Shown in pieces: positions 1 through 8,501 of a stretch of DNA of 64,000 bases. The stretch is from contig NZ_CAKRDI010000001.1 in the NCBI RefSeq assembly GCF_934309415.1, positions 124,001-188,000 on the forward strand, in the 5' to 3' direction. Under the pieces are notes generated by a model. The model saw only the letters and a list, made by a program, of their open reading frames with translations. It did not search any database and was not told the DNA's origin. The DNA is from an uncultured Mediterraneibacter sp. (GTDB lineage: Bacteria; Bacillota; Clostridia; Lachnospirales; Lachnospiraceae). The translations under genes and the position numbers were made by a program. The first letter of the stretch is position 1. The number at the start of each line of letters is the position of its first letter.

Positions 1-27
1 AAGAAAAAGTAAGAGAGGTGAATGAGA

Positions 28-960
28 ATGAACGAGAATTATAACGTATCATCATCGCCGCACATCCGGGATAAAGTGACAAGCAGCAACATCATGCTCA
101 TGGTAGTGATCGCACTGCTTCCGGCTACTTTCTTCGGTATCTGGAACTTCCGTCATGAAAATGCATGGATCCTTGTAGTAGTCACAACGGCTGCGGCAGT
201 ATTAGCAGAGTATATCTGGGAGAAATTAATGCACAAACCGATTACCATCGGAGATTTCAGTGCAGCAGTTACAGGACTTCTCCTTGCACTGAACCTTCCT
301 CCGACACTTCCTTGGTGGATGGGTGTACTTGGTTCTGTATTTGCAATTATCGTAGTAAAACAGTTATTCGGTGGTCTGGGACAGAACTTCATGAACCCGG
401 CACTGGGAGCAAGATGTTTCCTTTTGATCTGTTTTGCCGGAAAGATGACTTATTTCGTCTATGACGGTGTAACAGGACCGACACCGCTGGCTGATTTAAA
501 AGCAGGTGAAGCGGTAGACACAATGTCAATGCTGATCGGTAATATCAGAGGAACGATCGGTGAGACTTCCGTGATCGCAATTATGATCGGTGCTATGTTC
601 CTGATCCTGATGGGCGTAATCGACCTCAGAATTCCTGGTACATACATTGTAACATTTGTTATTTTTATTACATTATTTGGCGGACATGGATTTGATCCAC
701 AGTACATCACAGCACATCTTTGCGGTGGCGGACTCATGCTCGGAGCATGGTTCATGGCAACAGACTATGTAACATCTCCGATCACGAACAGAGGAAAATA
801 CCTCTTTGGTATCTGCCTCGGATGTCTGACCGGACTGTTCCGTCTCTTCGGAGGTTCAGCAGAGGGTGTATCTTACGCCATCATTATCAGTAACCTTTTA
901 GTACCGCTGATTGAGAAGGTTACTCTTCCAAAACCATTTGGTAAAGGAGGAGAGAAATAA
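28..960 (+). CDS. rnfD: Rnf complex subunit RnfD (flavinylated membrane subunit)
   Basis: This is the membrane subunit of the Rnf complex, which couples reduced ferredoxin oxidation and NAD+ reduction to Na+ or H+ export. The protein is hydrophobic with multiple membrane segments. The motif TGPT, followed by PLA, sits at about residues 151-154 counted from an upstream ATG at 22, and matches the site where FMN is covalently attached to Thr in RnfD/NqrB. The start at 28 is preferred over 22 because the AGAGGTG ribosome site at 14-20 is properly spaced only from 28. The stop overlaps the rnfG start by one base. rnfC is expected just left of the window. Confidence 0.95.
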   Translation: MNENYNVSSSPHIRDKVTSSNIMLMVVIALLPATFFGIWNFRHENAWILVVVTTAAAVLAEYIWEKLMHKPITIGDFSAAVTGLLLALNLPPTLPWWMGVLGSVFAIIVVKQLFGGLGQNFMNPALGARCFLLICFAGKMTYFVYDGVTGPTPLADLKAGEAVDTMSMLIGNIRGTIGETSVIAIMIGAMFLILMGVIDLRIPGTYIVTFVIFITLFGGHGFDPQYITAHLCGGGLMLGAWFMATDYVTSPITNRGKYLFGICLGCLTGLFRLFGGSAEGVSYAIIISNLLVPLIEKVTLPKPFGKGGEK

Positions 961-1568
961 TGAATAAGATTCTTAAAAACACTTTGATCCTTACAGCCAT
1001 CACAGTGGTTGCAGGACTTCTTCTCGGTGTTGTATACGGCGTGACAAAAGAACCAATCGCCAGAACACAGGAGAATACAAAACAGGCAGCATTCAGATCT
1101 GTTCTTGCCGATGCAGATTCATTCGAAACAGTAGACGGGCTTGATACAGATGCAGCTGCAGCACTTTTAAAAGAAAATGGATACACATCCGATGACATTG
1201 CAGAAGTTGCAGAAGGAAAAGATGCTTCCGGTGAGACAATCGGCTACGTAATCAATGTGACATCCCATGAAGGATACGGCGGAGACATCGAACTTTCCGT
1301 AGGTATTCTTTCTGATGGAACTGTAAAGGGAATCGAGATGCTCAGTATCAGTGAGACAGCCGGACTTGGTATGAAAGCCAAAGAGGCAGATTTCAAAGAT
1401 CAGTTCAAAGACAAACAGGTGGAGAAATTCACTTATACAAAAACCGGTGAATCCGGTGATGATATGATCGATGCCATCAGTGGTGCGACGATCACAACAA
1501 ATGCAGTAACAAATGCAGTAGATTCTGCACTGGTATATTTTCAGAATGAGTTAGGAGGCGGAAAATAA
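960..1568 (+). CDS. rnfG: Rnf complex subunit RnfG (covalent FMN subunit)
   Basis: RnfG is the mostly extracytoplasmic Rnf subunit that carries covalent FMN. It has an N-terminal membrane anchor at about residues 7-28 and an FMN-binding domain. The flavinylation motif SGAT lies at residues 174-177, with Thr177 as the expected attachment point. The gene overlaps rnfD by one base (TAATG) and overlaps rnfE in the same way, which indicates translational coupling. The nearby apbE product is the enzyme expected to attach the flavin. Confidence 0.95.
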   Translation: MNKILKNTLILTAITVVAGLLLGVVYGVTKEPIARTQENTKQAAFRSVLADADSFETVDGLDTDAAAALLKENGYTSDDIAEVAEGKDASGETIGYVINVTSHEGYGGDIELSVGILSDGTVKGIEMLSISETAGLGMKAKEADFKDQFKDKQVEKFTYTKTGESGDDMIDAISGATITTNAVTNAVDSALVYFQNELGGGK

Positions 1569-2284
1569 TGAATCGATGTACAGAACGTTTATTCAATGGT
1601 CTTGTAAAAGAGAATCCGACCTTCGTACTGATGCTCGGTATGTGTCCGACTCTTGCGGTTACAACATCTGCAATCAACGGAGTTGGTATGGGACTTTCTA
1701 CAACGGTCGTACTGATCATGTCCAACATGCTGATCTCTATGCTCCGTAAAGTGATTCCGGATTCTGTCAGAATGCCGGCGTTTATCGTAATCGTAGCATC
1801 CTTTGTAACGATTGTAGATTTCCTGATGGAAGGATTTGTTCCGAGTCTGTATTCTGCACTCGGAATTTATATCCCGCTGATCGTTGTAAACTGTATCATC
1901 CTCGGAAGAGCCGAGAGTTATGCTTCCAAGAATCCTGTACTTCCATCTATCTTTGACGGAATTGGTATGGGACTTGGATTTACAGTTGGTCTGACATCCA
2001 TCGGTATCGTAAGAGAGCTGATCGGTGCAGGACAGATCTTCGGATTCCAGGTAATGCCTGATTCCTATGAGCCACTGACCATCTTTATCCTTGCTCCTGG
2101 TGCGTTCTTCGTTCTTGCAGGACTGGTAGCACTTCAGAACAAAGTAAAGAGCAACATGGCGAAAAAAGGCAAAAAAGTTCCGGAAGCTGCCGGATGTGGT
2201 GCAGGATGTGCTTCCTGTGGTAACGCATCTTCCTGTGGCGGACATCTGTTCCCGACAGAAGCTGACGGTAAAGAGAAAGAATAA
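1568..2284 (+). CDS. rnfE: Rnf complex subunit RnfE with Cys-rich C-terminal tail
   Basis: RnfE is a multi-spanning membrane subunit that pairs with RnfA. Cys26 (GMCP) and Cys109 (VNCI) match the conserved intramembrane cysteines that, with those of RnfA, bind an iron-sulfur cluster in studied Rnf/Nqr complexes. The protein is about 238 residues, longer than compact RnfE proteins. It ends in a soluble tail with Cys210, Cys214, Cys217 and Cys223 (CX3CX2CX5C) followed by an acidic end. The tail could bind a metal or cluster; that is inference. The gene is coupled to rnfG by a TAATG overlap. Confidence 0.93.
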   Translation: MNRCTERLFNGLVKENPTFVLMLGMCPTLAVTTSAINGVGMGLSTTVVLIMSNMLISMLRKVIPDSVRMPAFIVIVASFVTIVDFLMEGFVPSLYSALGIYIPLIVVNCIILGRAESYASKNPVLPSIFDGIGMGLGFTVGLTSIGIVRELIGAGQIFGFQVMPDSYEPLTIFILAPGAFFVLAGLVALQNKVKSNMAKKGKKVPEAAGCGAGCASCGNASSCGGHLFPTEADGKEKE

Positions 2285-2298
2285 AGGAGGGACGGAGA

Positions 2299-2913
2299 AT
2301 GAAAGAATTACTTCTGATCGCAGTTGGGTCAGCATTTGTAAACAACGTAGTATTAAGTCAGTTCCTCGGAATCTGTCCGTTCCTCGGTGTATCCAAGAAC
2401 GTAAAGACAGCAGCCGGAATGGGTGGTGCCGTAGTATTCGTTATTACGATCGCATCCTTCGTAACAGGACTGATTTACAAATTTATCCTCGGTAATCCGA
2501 ACATTTTAGGCGGAGAACTTGCTTATCTGAATACGATCGTATTCATCCTTGTAATTGCTGCGCTGGTACAGTTTGTTGAAATGTTCTTAAAGAAAGCAAT
2601 GCCTTCCCTGTACAATGCACTCGGTGTGTATCTTCCACTGATCACAACAAACTGTGCAGTACTTGGTGTTGCACTTACAAACGTACAGAATGGTTACTAT
2701 GATGAACTGAGTACAGGAATGGGACTCCTTACAGGAGTTGTCAATGGATTTGCAACAGCGATCGGATTCCTTGTATCCATCGTACTGATGGCCGGAATCC
2801 GTGAAAAAGTGGAATACAATGATGTACCGGAATCCTTCAAAGGAACTCCGATCGTTCTTGTAACAGCAGGACTGATGGCAATCGCATTTTTCGGATTTTC
2901 AGGATTAATATAG
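2299..2913 (+). CDS. rnfA: Rnf complex subunit RnfA
   Basis: RnfA is a six-helix membrane subunit homologous to RnfE. Cys26 (GICP) and Cys119 (TNCA) are the conserved cysteines expected to share an intramembrane iron-sulfur cluster with RnfE. At 204 residues it has the usual family length. A clear AAAGGAGG ribosome site precedes the start, 14 bases after rnfE. The order D-G-E-A-B is the common clostridial arrangement. Confidence 0.95.
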   Translation: MKELLLIAVGSAFVNNVVLSQFLGICPFLGVSKNVKTAAGMGGAVVFVITIASFVTGLIYKFILGNPNILGGELAYLNTIVFILVIAALVQFVEMFLKKAMPSLYNALGVYLPLITTNCAVLGVALTNVQNGYYDELSTGMGLLTGVVNGFATAIGFLVSIVLMAGIREKVEYNDVPESFKGTPIVLVTAGLMAIAFFGFSGLI

Positions 2914-2927
2914 GAGGAAGAGCATAA

Positions 2928-3728
2928 ATGAATATTACAGCAATTATTTTGGCGGCAGTTGTTGTCGGCGGTACAGGCTTGTTCATCGGTGTATTCCTCG
3001 GACTTGCAGGAAAGAAATTTGCAGTGGAAGTAGATGAACGTGAGGAAGCGATCGTTGGAGTACTTCCTGGAAACAACTGTGGTGGATGTGGATATGCCGG
3101 ATGTTCCGGACTTGCAGCTGCCATTGTAAAAGGGGAAGCTGAAGTAGGCGGATGCCCGGTTGGTGGAGCACCGGTTGCAGCTAAAATCGGTGAGATCATG
3201 GGTGTAGCTGCCGGTTCTCAGGAGAAACAGGTTGCATTTGTAAAATGTGCCGGTACTTGTGAAAAAGCAACAAACGAATACGAATATACAGGTGTTCAGG
3301 ATTGTCTGATGGCAAGTCAGATGCAAGATGGCGGAGCAAAAGGATGTAGCGCAGGATGTCTGGGTTATGGTTCTTGTGTGAAGGCTTGTCCGTTTGATGC
3401 GATTCATGTTATCGATGGAATCGCAGTAGTAGACAAAGAAGTCTGCAAGGCATGTGGTAAATGTGTGGCTGCCTGTCCGAAGCACCTGATCGAGCTGATC
3501 CCTTACAGCCAGAAGACATTTGTACAGTGTAGCTCTAATGATAAAGGAAAAGCACTGATGGATGTATGTAAAGTTGGATGTATCGGATGTAAACTTTGTG
3601 AGAAGAACTGTGAGGCCGGAGCCGTTACAGTTACAAACTTCCTTGCTCATATCGATGCAGAGAAATGTACAAACTGTGGCGTATGTGCTGAGAAGTGCCC
3701 GAGAAAGATCATTACAGTAAGATCTTAA
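2928..3728 (+). CDS. rnfB: Rnf complex subunit RnfB (polyferredoxin)
   Basis: RnfB takes electrons from ferredoxin and feeds them into the Rnf complex. It has an N-terminal membrane helix (about residues 3-27) and then a cluster domain with Cys51, Cys54, Cys59 and Cys76. Further on are ferredoxin-type motifs, including CKACGKCVAAC, CIGCKLCEKNC and CTNCGVCAEKC, which give room for several [4Fe-4S] clusters. At 266 residues it resembles clostridial RnfB proteins. It is the last gene of the operon and is followed by a strong hairpin at 3797-3846. Confidence 0.95.
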   Translation: MNITAIILAAVVVGGTGLFIGVFLGLAGKKFAVEVDEREEAIVGVLPGNNCGGCGYAGCSGLAAAIVKGEAEVGGCPVGGAPVAAKIGEIMGVAAGSQEKQVAFVKCAGTCEKATNEYEYTGVQDCLMASQMQDGGAKGCSAGCLGYGSCVKACPFDAIHVIDGIAVVDKEVCKACGKCVAACPKHLIELIPYSQKTFVQCSSNDKGKALMDVCKVGCIGCKLCEKNCEAGAVTVTNFLAHIDAEKCTNCGVCAEKCPRKIITVRS

Positions 3729-3796
3729 TTTGAATTGTGTCTTAGAAAAATGATTCCAATTTATGGGAAACGCTTTCTGACAGGACTTAAGTGATT

Positions 3797-3846
3797 ATAA
3801 TAAGAGCTCTTTTGCATTTTAATTAATGTAAAGGGGCTCTTATTAT
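3797..3846 (+). terminator. Terminator hairpin after rnfB
   Basis: Arms 3797-3813 and 3830-3846 pair over 17 bp with only two G-U wobbles, and the loop is 16 nt. It lies 70 bases after the rnfB stop and faces the convergent apbE, so it probably ends the rnf transcript. The downstream T-run is weak (TATTATATAT). Confidence 0.7.
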
Positions 3847-4021
3847 ATATAAAAATTTAAAAGTTTCTTGTTATATGTAGAGGATAATATCAGAATCTAT
3901 GTATGATTTGACAAACATGAAGAAGATCGCCTTTGACAGTAAAAAGGAACTTTCGTCCCAATTAAGAGATAATGAAAGTTCCAAGGCACGCTCTAATCTG
4001 ATTTATAATTACACACATAGA

Positions 4022-5104
4022 TTATGTTTCAGTTAAATTTATATCATCGCTGCTTTTGTGTATTGTATAATCATCAGTAACAAATATCGCTTCTACGCCG
4101 TCCAGACTCTGGATTAGTTTCATTCCTTCTTCTAATCCGAGTGCATAACAGGTGGTACTTAAGGCATCTCCATCTACGGACTGATCGGAAATAATTGTCA
4201 CCTGATACAGGTTATTCTGAACCGGATATCCGGTGGACGGATCCAGAATATGATGATACAGTACACCGTCTTTTTTAAAATATCGTTCGTAATTTCCGGA
4301 AGTGACAATCGACTGGTCAGAAACCGGCAAGATTCCAAGGATTTCTCCACTTTGTGAGAACGGTTTTTGCAGACCGATTCGGAACGAAGAACCGTCCGGT
4401 TTCCCTCCCAGAGTCAATACATTGCCGCCGAGGTTAATCCATGCATGTTCGATTCCTTCACTTTTCAGATATTCTTTCAGCTTGTCTGCAATATATCCTT
4501 TAGCAATTCCGCCCAGATCAATTTTGGCTTCCGGGTCTTTCAAAGTGACTGTATTATTTTCCAGTTCAATATTTTTATAATTGATGTGCGAAGCAGCTTC
4601 TTTCAATTGTTCTTTTGCAGGGATTGTTCCGTTGTTATTATCATGGAAATCCCAGAGATCTGATGCGGAAGCGATTGTAATATCAAATTTCCCTCCGGAA
4701 AGGTCACCATATTCGATTCCTTTTTGAATCAGATTGGCTGTTTCATCAGATACAGTTACAGGCTGTCCGGCCGCCTGGTTGATTTTACTGACCTCACTTG
4801 TTTCAATGGTTGTGCTCAGAAGCTGCTCATAGTTTTCACAAATCTCTTTACAATGATCCATCATTTCCGAATCGGCTCCCCAGACTTCAATCTGAACAAC
4901 CGTGTCGAAATAAGTTCCGGTCATGGTCTGCGATTCCTTGGTCTTTGGCGCGGAACACCCGGTCAGGACTGTGGAAGCAAGAAGGACAGTGGAAAGTCCT
5001 GCAATGGAACATTGCTTTAAACCAGAACCGATTCGGAAAATAAATTTCGTTTTTGAGAAAATATTTGGGGGATTGGTTTTGAAGATAAACCAGTTTGTTT
5101 TCAT
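4022..5104 (-). CDS. apbE: FAD:protein FMN transferase ApbE, lipoprotein
   Basis: ApbE transfers FMN from FAD to a Thr in flavoproteins such as RnfD and RnfG. The protein has a basic N-terminus, a hydrophobic segment and a lipobox LTGC with Cys50, so it should be a lipoprotein on the outer face of the membrane, where the RnfG and RnfD sites are. Typical ApbE stretches are present, including GGIAKGYIAD, NLGGNVLTLGG and the C-terminal DGDALSTT metal-binding region. An AAAGGA ribosome site lies 12 bases before the start. The gene converges on the rnf operon, which fits a role in Rnf maturation. The long 30-residue n-region is slightly unusual. Confidence 0.93.
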   Translation of the reverse strand: MKTNWFIFKTNPPNIFSKTKFIFRIGSGLKQCSIAGLSTVLLASTVLTGCSAPKTKESQTMTGTYFDTVVQIEVWGADSEMMDHCKEICENYEQLLSTTIETSEVSKINQAAGQPVTVSDETANLIQKGIEYGDLSGGKFDITIASASDLWDFHDNNNGTIPAKEQLKEAASHINYKNIELENNTVTLKDPEAKIDLGGIAKGYIADKLKEYLKSEGIEHAWINLGGNVLTLGGKPDGSSFRIGLQKPFSQSGEILGILPVSDQSIVTSGNYERYFKKDGVLYHHILDPSTGYPVQNNLYQVTIISDQSVDGDALSTTCYALGLEEGMKLIQSLDGVEAIFVTDDYTIHKSSDDINLTET

Positions 5105-5138
5105 AATTGTTATAAATCCTTTTATATAATTTTCAGCT

Positions 5139-5227
5139 GGTTACTGTTCACAGCCTGGCATTTGGCTGAAAAAGCGCTTTTACAAGACAGGCTCTGTTAC
5201 TGTTTACAGCTTACTTATGAACAGCAA
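5139..5227. repeat. Diverged 89-bp copy of the palindromic insertion element
   Basis: The copy begins GTTACTGTTCA and ends TGAACAGCAAC, an inverted repeat with one mismatch that matches the ends of the 143-bp family. Its interior differs and includes a CAGCC...GGCTG hairpin. No 8-bp flanking duplication can be seen, so it is probably an older or recombined copy. Confidence 0.65.
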
Positions 5228-5325
5228 CCAGCAATTACAGTTTTTATTGTGAGGAATTTAGAGAAAGATGTCAAGGGAAAATGTTTTGAAATAAACTCTG
5301 AACGAAAAAAATAAAAACAAAGAAC

Positions 5326-5468
5326 GTTACTGTTCACTCCCATGTCAATCACTCCGCTGATTGGCATGGAGGATGCACGTATTGTCTTGAATGTATCTCG
5401 CCCATCGCCAAAGGCGATTCTAAATGGCGAGATACGTTACTGTTTACAGCTATGCTGTGAACAGTAAC
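5326..5468 (+). mobile_element. 143-bp palindromic insertion element (full copy 1)
   Basis: The ends GTTACTGTTCAC and GTGAACAGTAAC are perfect 12-bp inverted repeats. The element is flanked on both sides by the direct repeat CAAAGAAC (5318-5325 and 5469-5476), which looks like an 8-bp target duplication. Inside are three hairpins: one built on CCATG/CATGG, one on GTATCTCGCC/GGCGAGATAC with an inner ATCGCC/GGCGAT, and a terminal 33-bp palindrome. It has no coding capacity. Other full copies lie at 23788, 24136 and 42013. Confidence 0.88.
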
Positions 5469-5507
5469 CAAAGAACTGATTGATAAAATTTTATCTCGAA
5501 CATATGG

Positions 5508-5536
5508 TTGCATTCATCCGACCAGTATGTTATGCT
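5508..5536 (+). promoter_or_regulatory. Promoter of the NusG_II-Gx transporter genes
   Basis: TTGCAT at 5508-5513 and TATGCT at 5531-5536 are separated by 17 bases. They sit 23 bases before the chosen start at 5559 and just downstream of the inserted repeat element. Confidence 0.55.
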
Positions 5537-5558
5537 ATTCACCGAAAGAGGTGGCAAG

Positions 5559-5915
5559 ATGAAACGAAACGACTGGCTGCTGGCATCCGGAATTTTCCTG
5601 ATCGCAGTGGCAATACTGGCATTTCAATTATTAAAATCTCCCGGAGATAACACGGAAGTGAAGGTTTCCGTTCAGGGAAAAGTATATGGAACTTACCGTC
5701 TGACTCAGAATCAGACCATTCATATAGATGATAAAAATACAGTCATAATTGAGGATGGAACGGCCCGGATGGAGTGGGCAGACTGCCCGGATCAGATCTG
5801 TGTGCAGCATAAGAAGATTTCCCGTAGCGGCGAAAGCATTATCTGTCTGCCGAATGAAGTGGTTGTTTCTATTGAAGGCAGCGAAGAACCGGAAGTGGAC
5901 AGCATTGCACAGTAG
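5559..5915 (+). CDS. NusG domain II-containing membrane-anchored protein
   Basis: The 118-residue protein has one N-terminal membrane segment (LLASGIFLIAVAILAFQLL) and an extracytoplasmic NusG_II-type beta domain. That domain contains WADCPDQICVQHKKIS and CLPNEVVV, with conserved cysteines. Such proteins often occur beside ApbE and Gx transporter genes. The start at 5559 is chosen because AGAGGTGG precedes it at good spacing; upstream in-frame codons lie in the promoter. Function is not known, and a link to flavin-based electron transfer is inferred from the neighbours only. Confidence 0.85.
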   Translation: MKRNDWLLASGIFLIAVAILAFQLLKSPGDNTEVKVSVQGKVYGTYRLTQNQTIHIDDKNTVIIEDGTARMEWADCPDQICVQHKKISRSGESIICLPNEVVVSIEGSEEPEVDSIAQ

Positions 5916-5958
5916 CGGCTGATTTAAAACCAGAAATAAAAAGGATTACTAAGAAATA

Positions 5959-6453
5959 ATGAAGAACAAAGTTGCCATGTTTGGCGTATTTACTGCGCTG
6001 GCATTAATATTTAGTTATGTTGAAGCAATGATTCCGATCAATTTCGGTATTCCGGGTGTGAAACTTGGACTTGCCAATCTGATCGTTGTCATTGTGTTAT
6101 ATAAGGGAGACTGGAAAGATGCGCTGTTTATCGCAGTTGCAAGGATCGTCCTGTCCGGATTTATTTTCGGCAATCTATTCAGTATTCTGTACAGTCTGGC
6201 AGGAGGACTGCTGAGTCTTCTTGTTATGGTTTTATTGAAAAAAACGAATGCATTCAGCATTGCAGGTGTCAGCATCGGCGGTGGTGCGGCACACAATGTG
6301 GGACAGTTACTGGTTGCCATGTTTGTGGTGCAGACTTATCAGGTGGGATATTATCTTCCGGTGCTTCTGATTGCAGGAGTACTGACCGGAGCAATGATTG
6401 GAATTGTTGCTCTGGAAGTAGTGAAGCGCCTGCGCTTTTCCGGAACTATGTAA
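5959..6453 (+). CDS. Gx transporter family protein (HepI/ECF S-component-like)
   Basis: The 164-residue integral membrane protein has about five hydrophobic segments and the sequence GIPGVKLGLANLIVVIVLY, typical of the family annotated as Gx transporter or heptaprenyl diphosphate synthase component I. The family resembles ECF transporter S components, so it may carry a small substrate or precursor. It follows the NusG_II gene by 43 bases and is probably in the same transcript. The substrate cannot be told from sequence. Confidence 0.85.
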   Translation: MKNKVAMFGVFTALALIFSYVEAMIPINFGIPGVKLGLANLIVVIVLYKGDWKDALFIAVARIVLSGFIFGNLFSILYSLAGGLLSLLVMVLLKKTNAFSIAGVSIGGGAAHNVGQLLVAMFVVQTYQVGYYLPVLLIAGVLTGAMIGIVALEVVKRLRFSGTM

Positions 6454-6521
6454 ATCAGCGGATTGCGAATGTTGGAGGATTGCGGGAGCAGCATAACTGC
6501 GGAGCAATCCGGGAGTATCCA

Positions 6522-6551
6522 ATGAGTGTCAAAAGCCCTTTTGACACTCAT
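6522..6551. promoter_or_regulatory. Perfect 14-bp dyad before ruvA
   Basis: ATGAGTGTCAAAAG at 6522-6535 and its exact complement at 6538-6551 are separated by CC. There is no T-run on either side. It could be a terminator-like hairpin of the preceding operon or an operator for ruvAB. It does not match the LexA box. Confidence 0.4.
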
Positions 6552-6597
6552 ATCATAAAATGAAACGACAGAGCAGACAGAGAAAGAGGTTACAGAA

Positions 6598-7212
6598 ATG
6601 ATATCATATTTACGCGGCGAGCTTGCCGCAGTCGAGGAACAGAAAGCCATCATCGATGTAGGCGGTGTCGGCTATGGTGTCTATATGTCACAGCAGGCCA
6701 TGACATTGTTGCCGGCCTGTGGAAATGAAGTGAAAGTTCATACATATCTGAACGTGCGTGAGGATGTCATGCAGTTGTTTGGCTTTCTGACGCGGGAAGA
6801 TCTGGAAGTGTTCCGCCTTCTGATCGGAGTCAACGGAATCGGACCGAAAGCGGGATTGAACATTTTATCCTGTCTTTCACCGGACGAATTAAGATTTGCA
6901 GTTCTTTCCGGCGATGCAAAAGCCATTTCGGCCGCACCGGGAATTGGAAAGAAGACAGCAGAGAAGCTGATTCTTGAATTAAAGGATAAACTGAAGATCG
7001 AGGATGTCCTGGAACATGCGGCCCACGGAAATGACGGGGCAGCACAGAACGGAATGGAAAGTGCGGATACGAATATGCAGGCGGAAGCAGTGCAGGCACT
7101 GACAGCACTTGGCTATGGAAGTGCAGAAAGTCTCCGTGCCGTGAAGAAAACCTCCCCGGACTGTGCAACCGTAGAGGATGTTCTGAAAGAAGCATTGAAA
7201 TATTTACTCTAA
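6598..7212 (+). CDS. ruvA: Holliday junction branch migration protein RuvA
   Basis: RuvA binds Holliday junctions and loads the RuvB motor. The protein begins MISYLRGELA and shows the OB-fold region, two helix-hairpin-helix motifs (GVNGIGPKAG and APGIGKKTAEKLILEL) and a C-terminal RuvB-contact domain (QALTALGYGSAE). At 204 residues it has the standard length. It lies 61 bases ahead of ruvB. No LexA box was found upstream. Confidence 0.97.
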   Translation: MISYLRGELAAVEEQKAIIDVGGVGYGVYMSQQAMTLLPACGNEVKVHTYLNVREDVMQLFGFLTREDLEVFRLLIGVNGIGPKAGLNILSCLSPDELRFAVLSGDAKAISAAPGIGKKTAEKLILELKDKLKIEDVLEHAAHGNDGAAQNGMESADTNMQAEAVQALTALGYGSAESLRAVKKTSPDCATVEDVLKEALKYLL

Positions 7213-7273
7213 TTTACTTTCAGATGAAAGCATTATGCCATAGAATGAAGAATTAGGAAATTGAGGAATTCAG

Positions 7274-8278
7274 ATGGGAAAACGGATTATTACAACCGAG
7301 AATCTAGAAGAAGATATAAAAATCGAGGGGCAGCTACGCCCTCAGCATCTGACAGAATATATCGGTCAGGAAAAAGCGAAAAAGACACTTGGAATTTATA
7401 TTGAAGCGGCCAAAGCAAGAGGCGAAGCCCTGGATCATGTATTGTTCTATGGACCTCCGGGACTTGGAAAAACCACATTGGCCGGGATTATTGCCAATGA
7501 GATGGGCGTAAATATGAAGGTAACATCCGGACCGGCAATTGAAAAGCCGGGAGAGATGGCGGCTATTTTGAACGGACTTCAGGAAAATGATGTTCTCTTT
7601 GTGGATGAGATCCACCGTCTGAACCGTCAGGTGGAAGAAGTACTTTATCCTGCCATGGAGGATTACGCCATCGATATTATGATCGGAAAAGGCCCAGGAG
7701 CGCGTTCAGTTCGTCTGAATCTGCCGCCATTTACTTTGGTCGGTGCAACTACCCGTGCAGGAATGCTGACAGCACCGCTTCGTGACCGTTTTGGTGTGGT
7801 ACATCGTCTGGAATTTTATACGGATCAGGAACTGATGACGATCATTCTTCGTTCCGCTCAGGTGCTTGGTGTGGAGATCGAGGAAGCAGGAGCGATGGAA
7901 CTGGCACGCAGATCCAGAGGAACTCCGCGTCTTGCCAACCGTCTTCTGAAGCGCGTGCGTGATTTCGCCCAGGTGAAATATGACGGTGTCATCACAGAAA
8001 AAGTGGCAAATTATGCACTGGATCTGCTGGATGTGGATAAATATGGTCTGGATCATATTGACCGCAGTATCCTCATGACTATGATCGAGAAATTTCAGGG
8101 TGGCCCGGTGGGACTGGATACACTGGCTGCATCGATTTCTGAAGATGCAGGGACACTGGAAGATGTCTATGAGCCATATCTGTTGAAAAATGGATTTATC
8201 CAGAGAACACCGCGTGGACGTGTTGTGACAGATTTTGCATATGGACATCTTGGAATTCCTGCTCCTGAGAGAGGCTAA
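7274..8278 (+). CDS. ruvB: Holliday junction DNA helicase RuvB
   Basis: RuvB is the AAA+ motor that drives branch migration with RuvA. Walker [10 protein letters not shown] is at residues 60-68 and Walker B DEIH at 111-114, followed by sensor and arginine-finger regions ([14 protein letters not shown]) and a C-terminal winged helix (TPRGRVVT). At 334 residues it is normal. No ruvC is present; Firmicutes use RecU instead, and a recU gene lies at 34377. Confidence 0.98.
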   Translation: MGKRIITTENLEEDIKIEGQLRPQHLTEYIGQEKAKKTLGIYIEAAKARGEALDHVLFYGPPGLGKTTLAGIIANEMGVNMKVTSGPAIEKPGEMAAILNGLQENDVLFVDEIHRLNRQVEEVLYPAMEDYAIDIMIGKGPGARSVRLNLPPFTLVGATTRAGMLTAPLRDRFGVVHRLEFYTDQELMTIILRSAQVLGVEIEEAGAMELARRSRGTPRLANRLLKRVRDFAQVKYDGVITEKVANYALDLLDVDKYGLDHIDRSILMTMIEKFQGGPVGLDTLAASISEDAGTLEDVYEPYLLKNGFIQRTPRGRVVTDFAYGHLGIPAPERG

Positions 8279-8444
8279 TATATCTTTTTCAAAACAACTA
8301 TGTCATACACTTACCTGCGAATCCGAGCGATCAGTTTAAAAAACTTTGACATAACAGGATGCCTGGATTTTCCTCAGTCCACCGGAAAATAGAGAGAAAA
8401 TCCATTTCTTTGATGAGAAGAAGAGAAAAACTGTCAAAAAACTG

Positions 8445-8473
8445 TTGGTTTTTACTGGTAAATAGTTTATAAT
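8445..8473 (+). promoter_or_regulatory. Promoter of zapA
   Basis: TTGGTT at 8445-8450 and TATAAT at 8468-8473 have a 17-base spacer. They lie 28 bases before the zapA start and downstream of a 220-base gap with nothing else recognisable. Confidence 0.6.
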
Positions 8474-8501
8474 AGCAGTTAAGAAATGCGAGGAGGATGC
8501 T

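Larger units (their letters stand above)
5105..5558. other. Gap holding two palindromic insertion elements and a promoter
   Basis: No credible gene is seen here. The stretch contains the 89-bp element copy (5139-5227), the 143-bp full copy with target duplication (5326-5468), a perfect 14-bp palindrome at 5482-5495 and the promoter of the NusG_II gene. Confidence 0.7.

Noticed and set aside
5497..5510. LexA-box-like CGAACATATGGTTG upstream of the NusG_II gene
   Set aside because: The right half does not fit GTTCG, and the downstream genes are not SOS genes.
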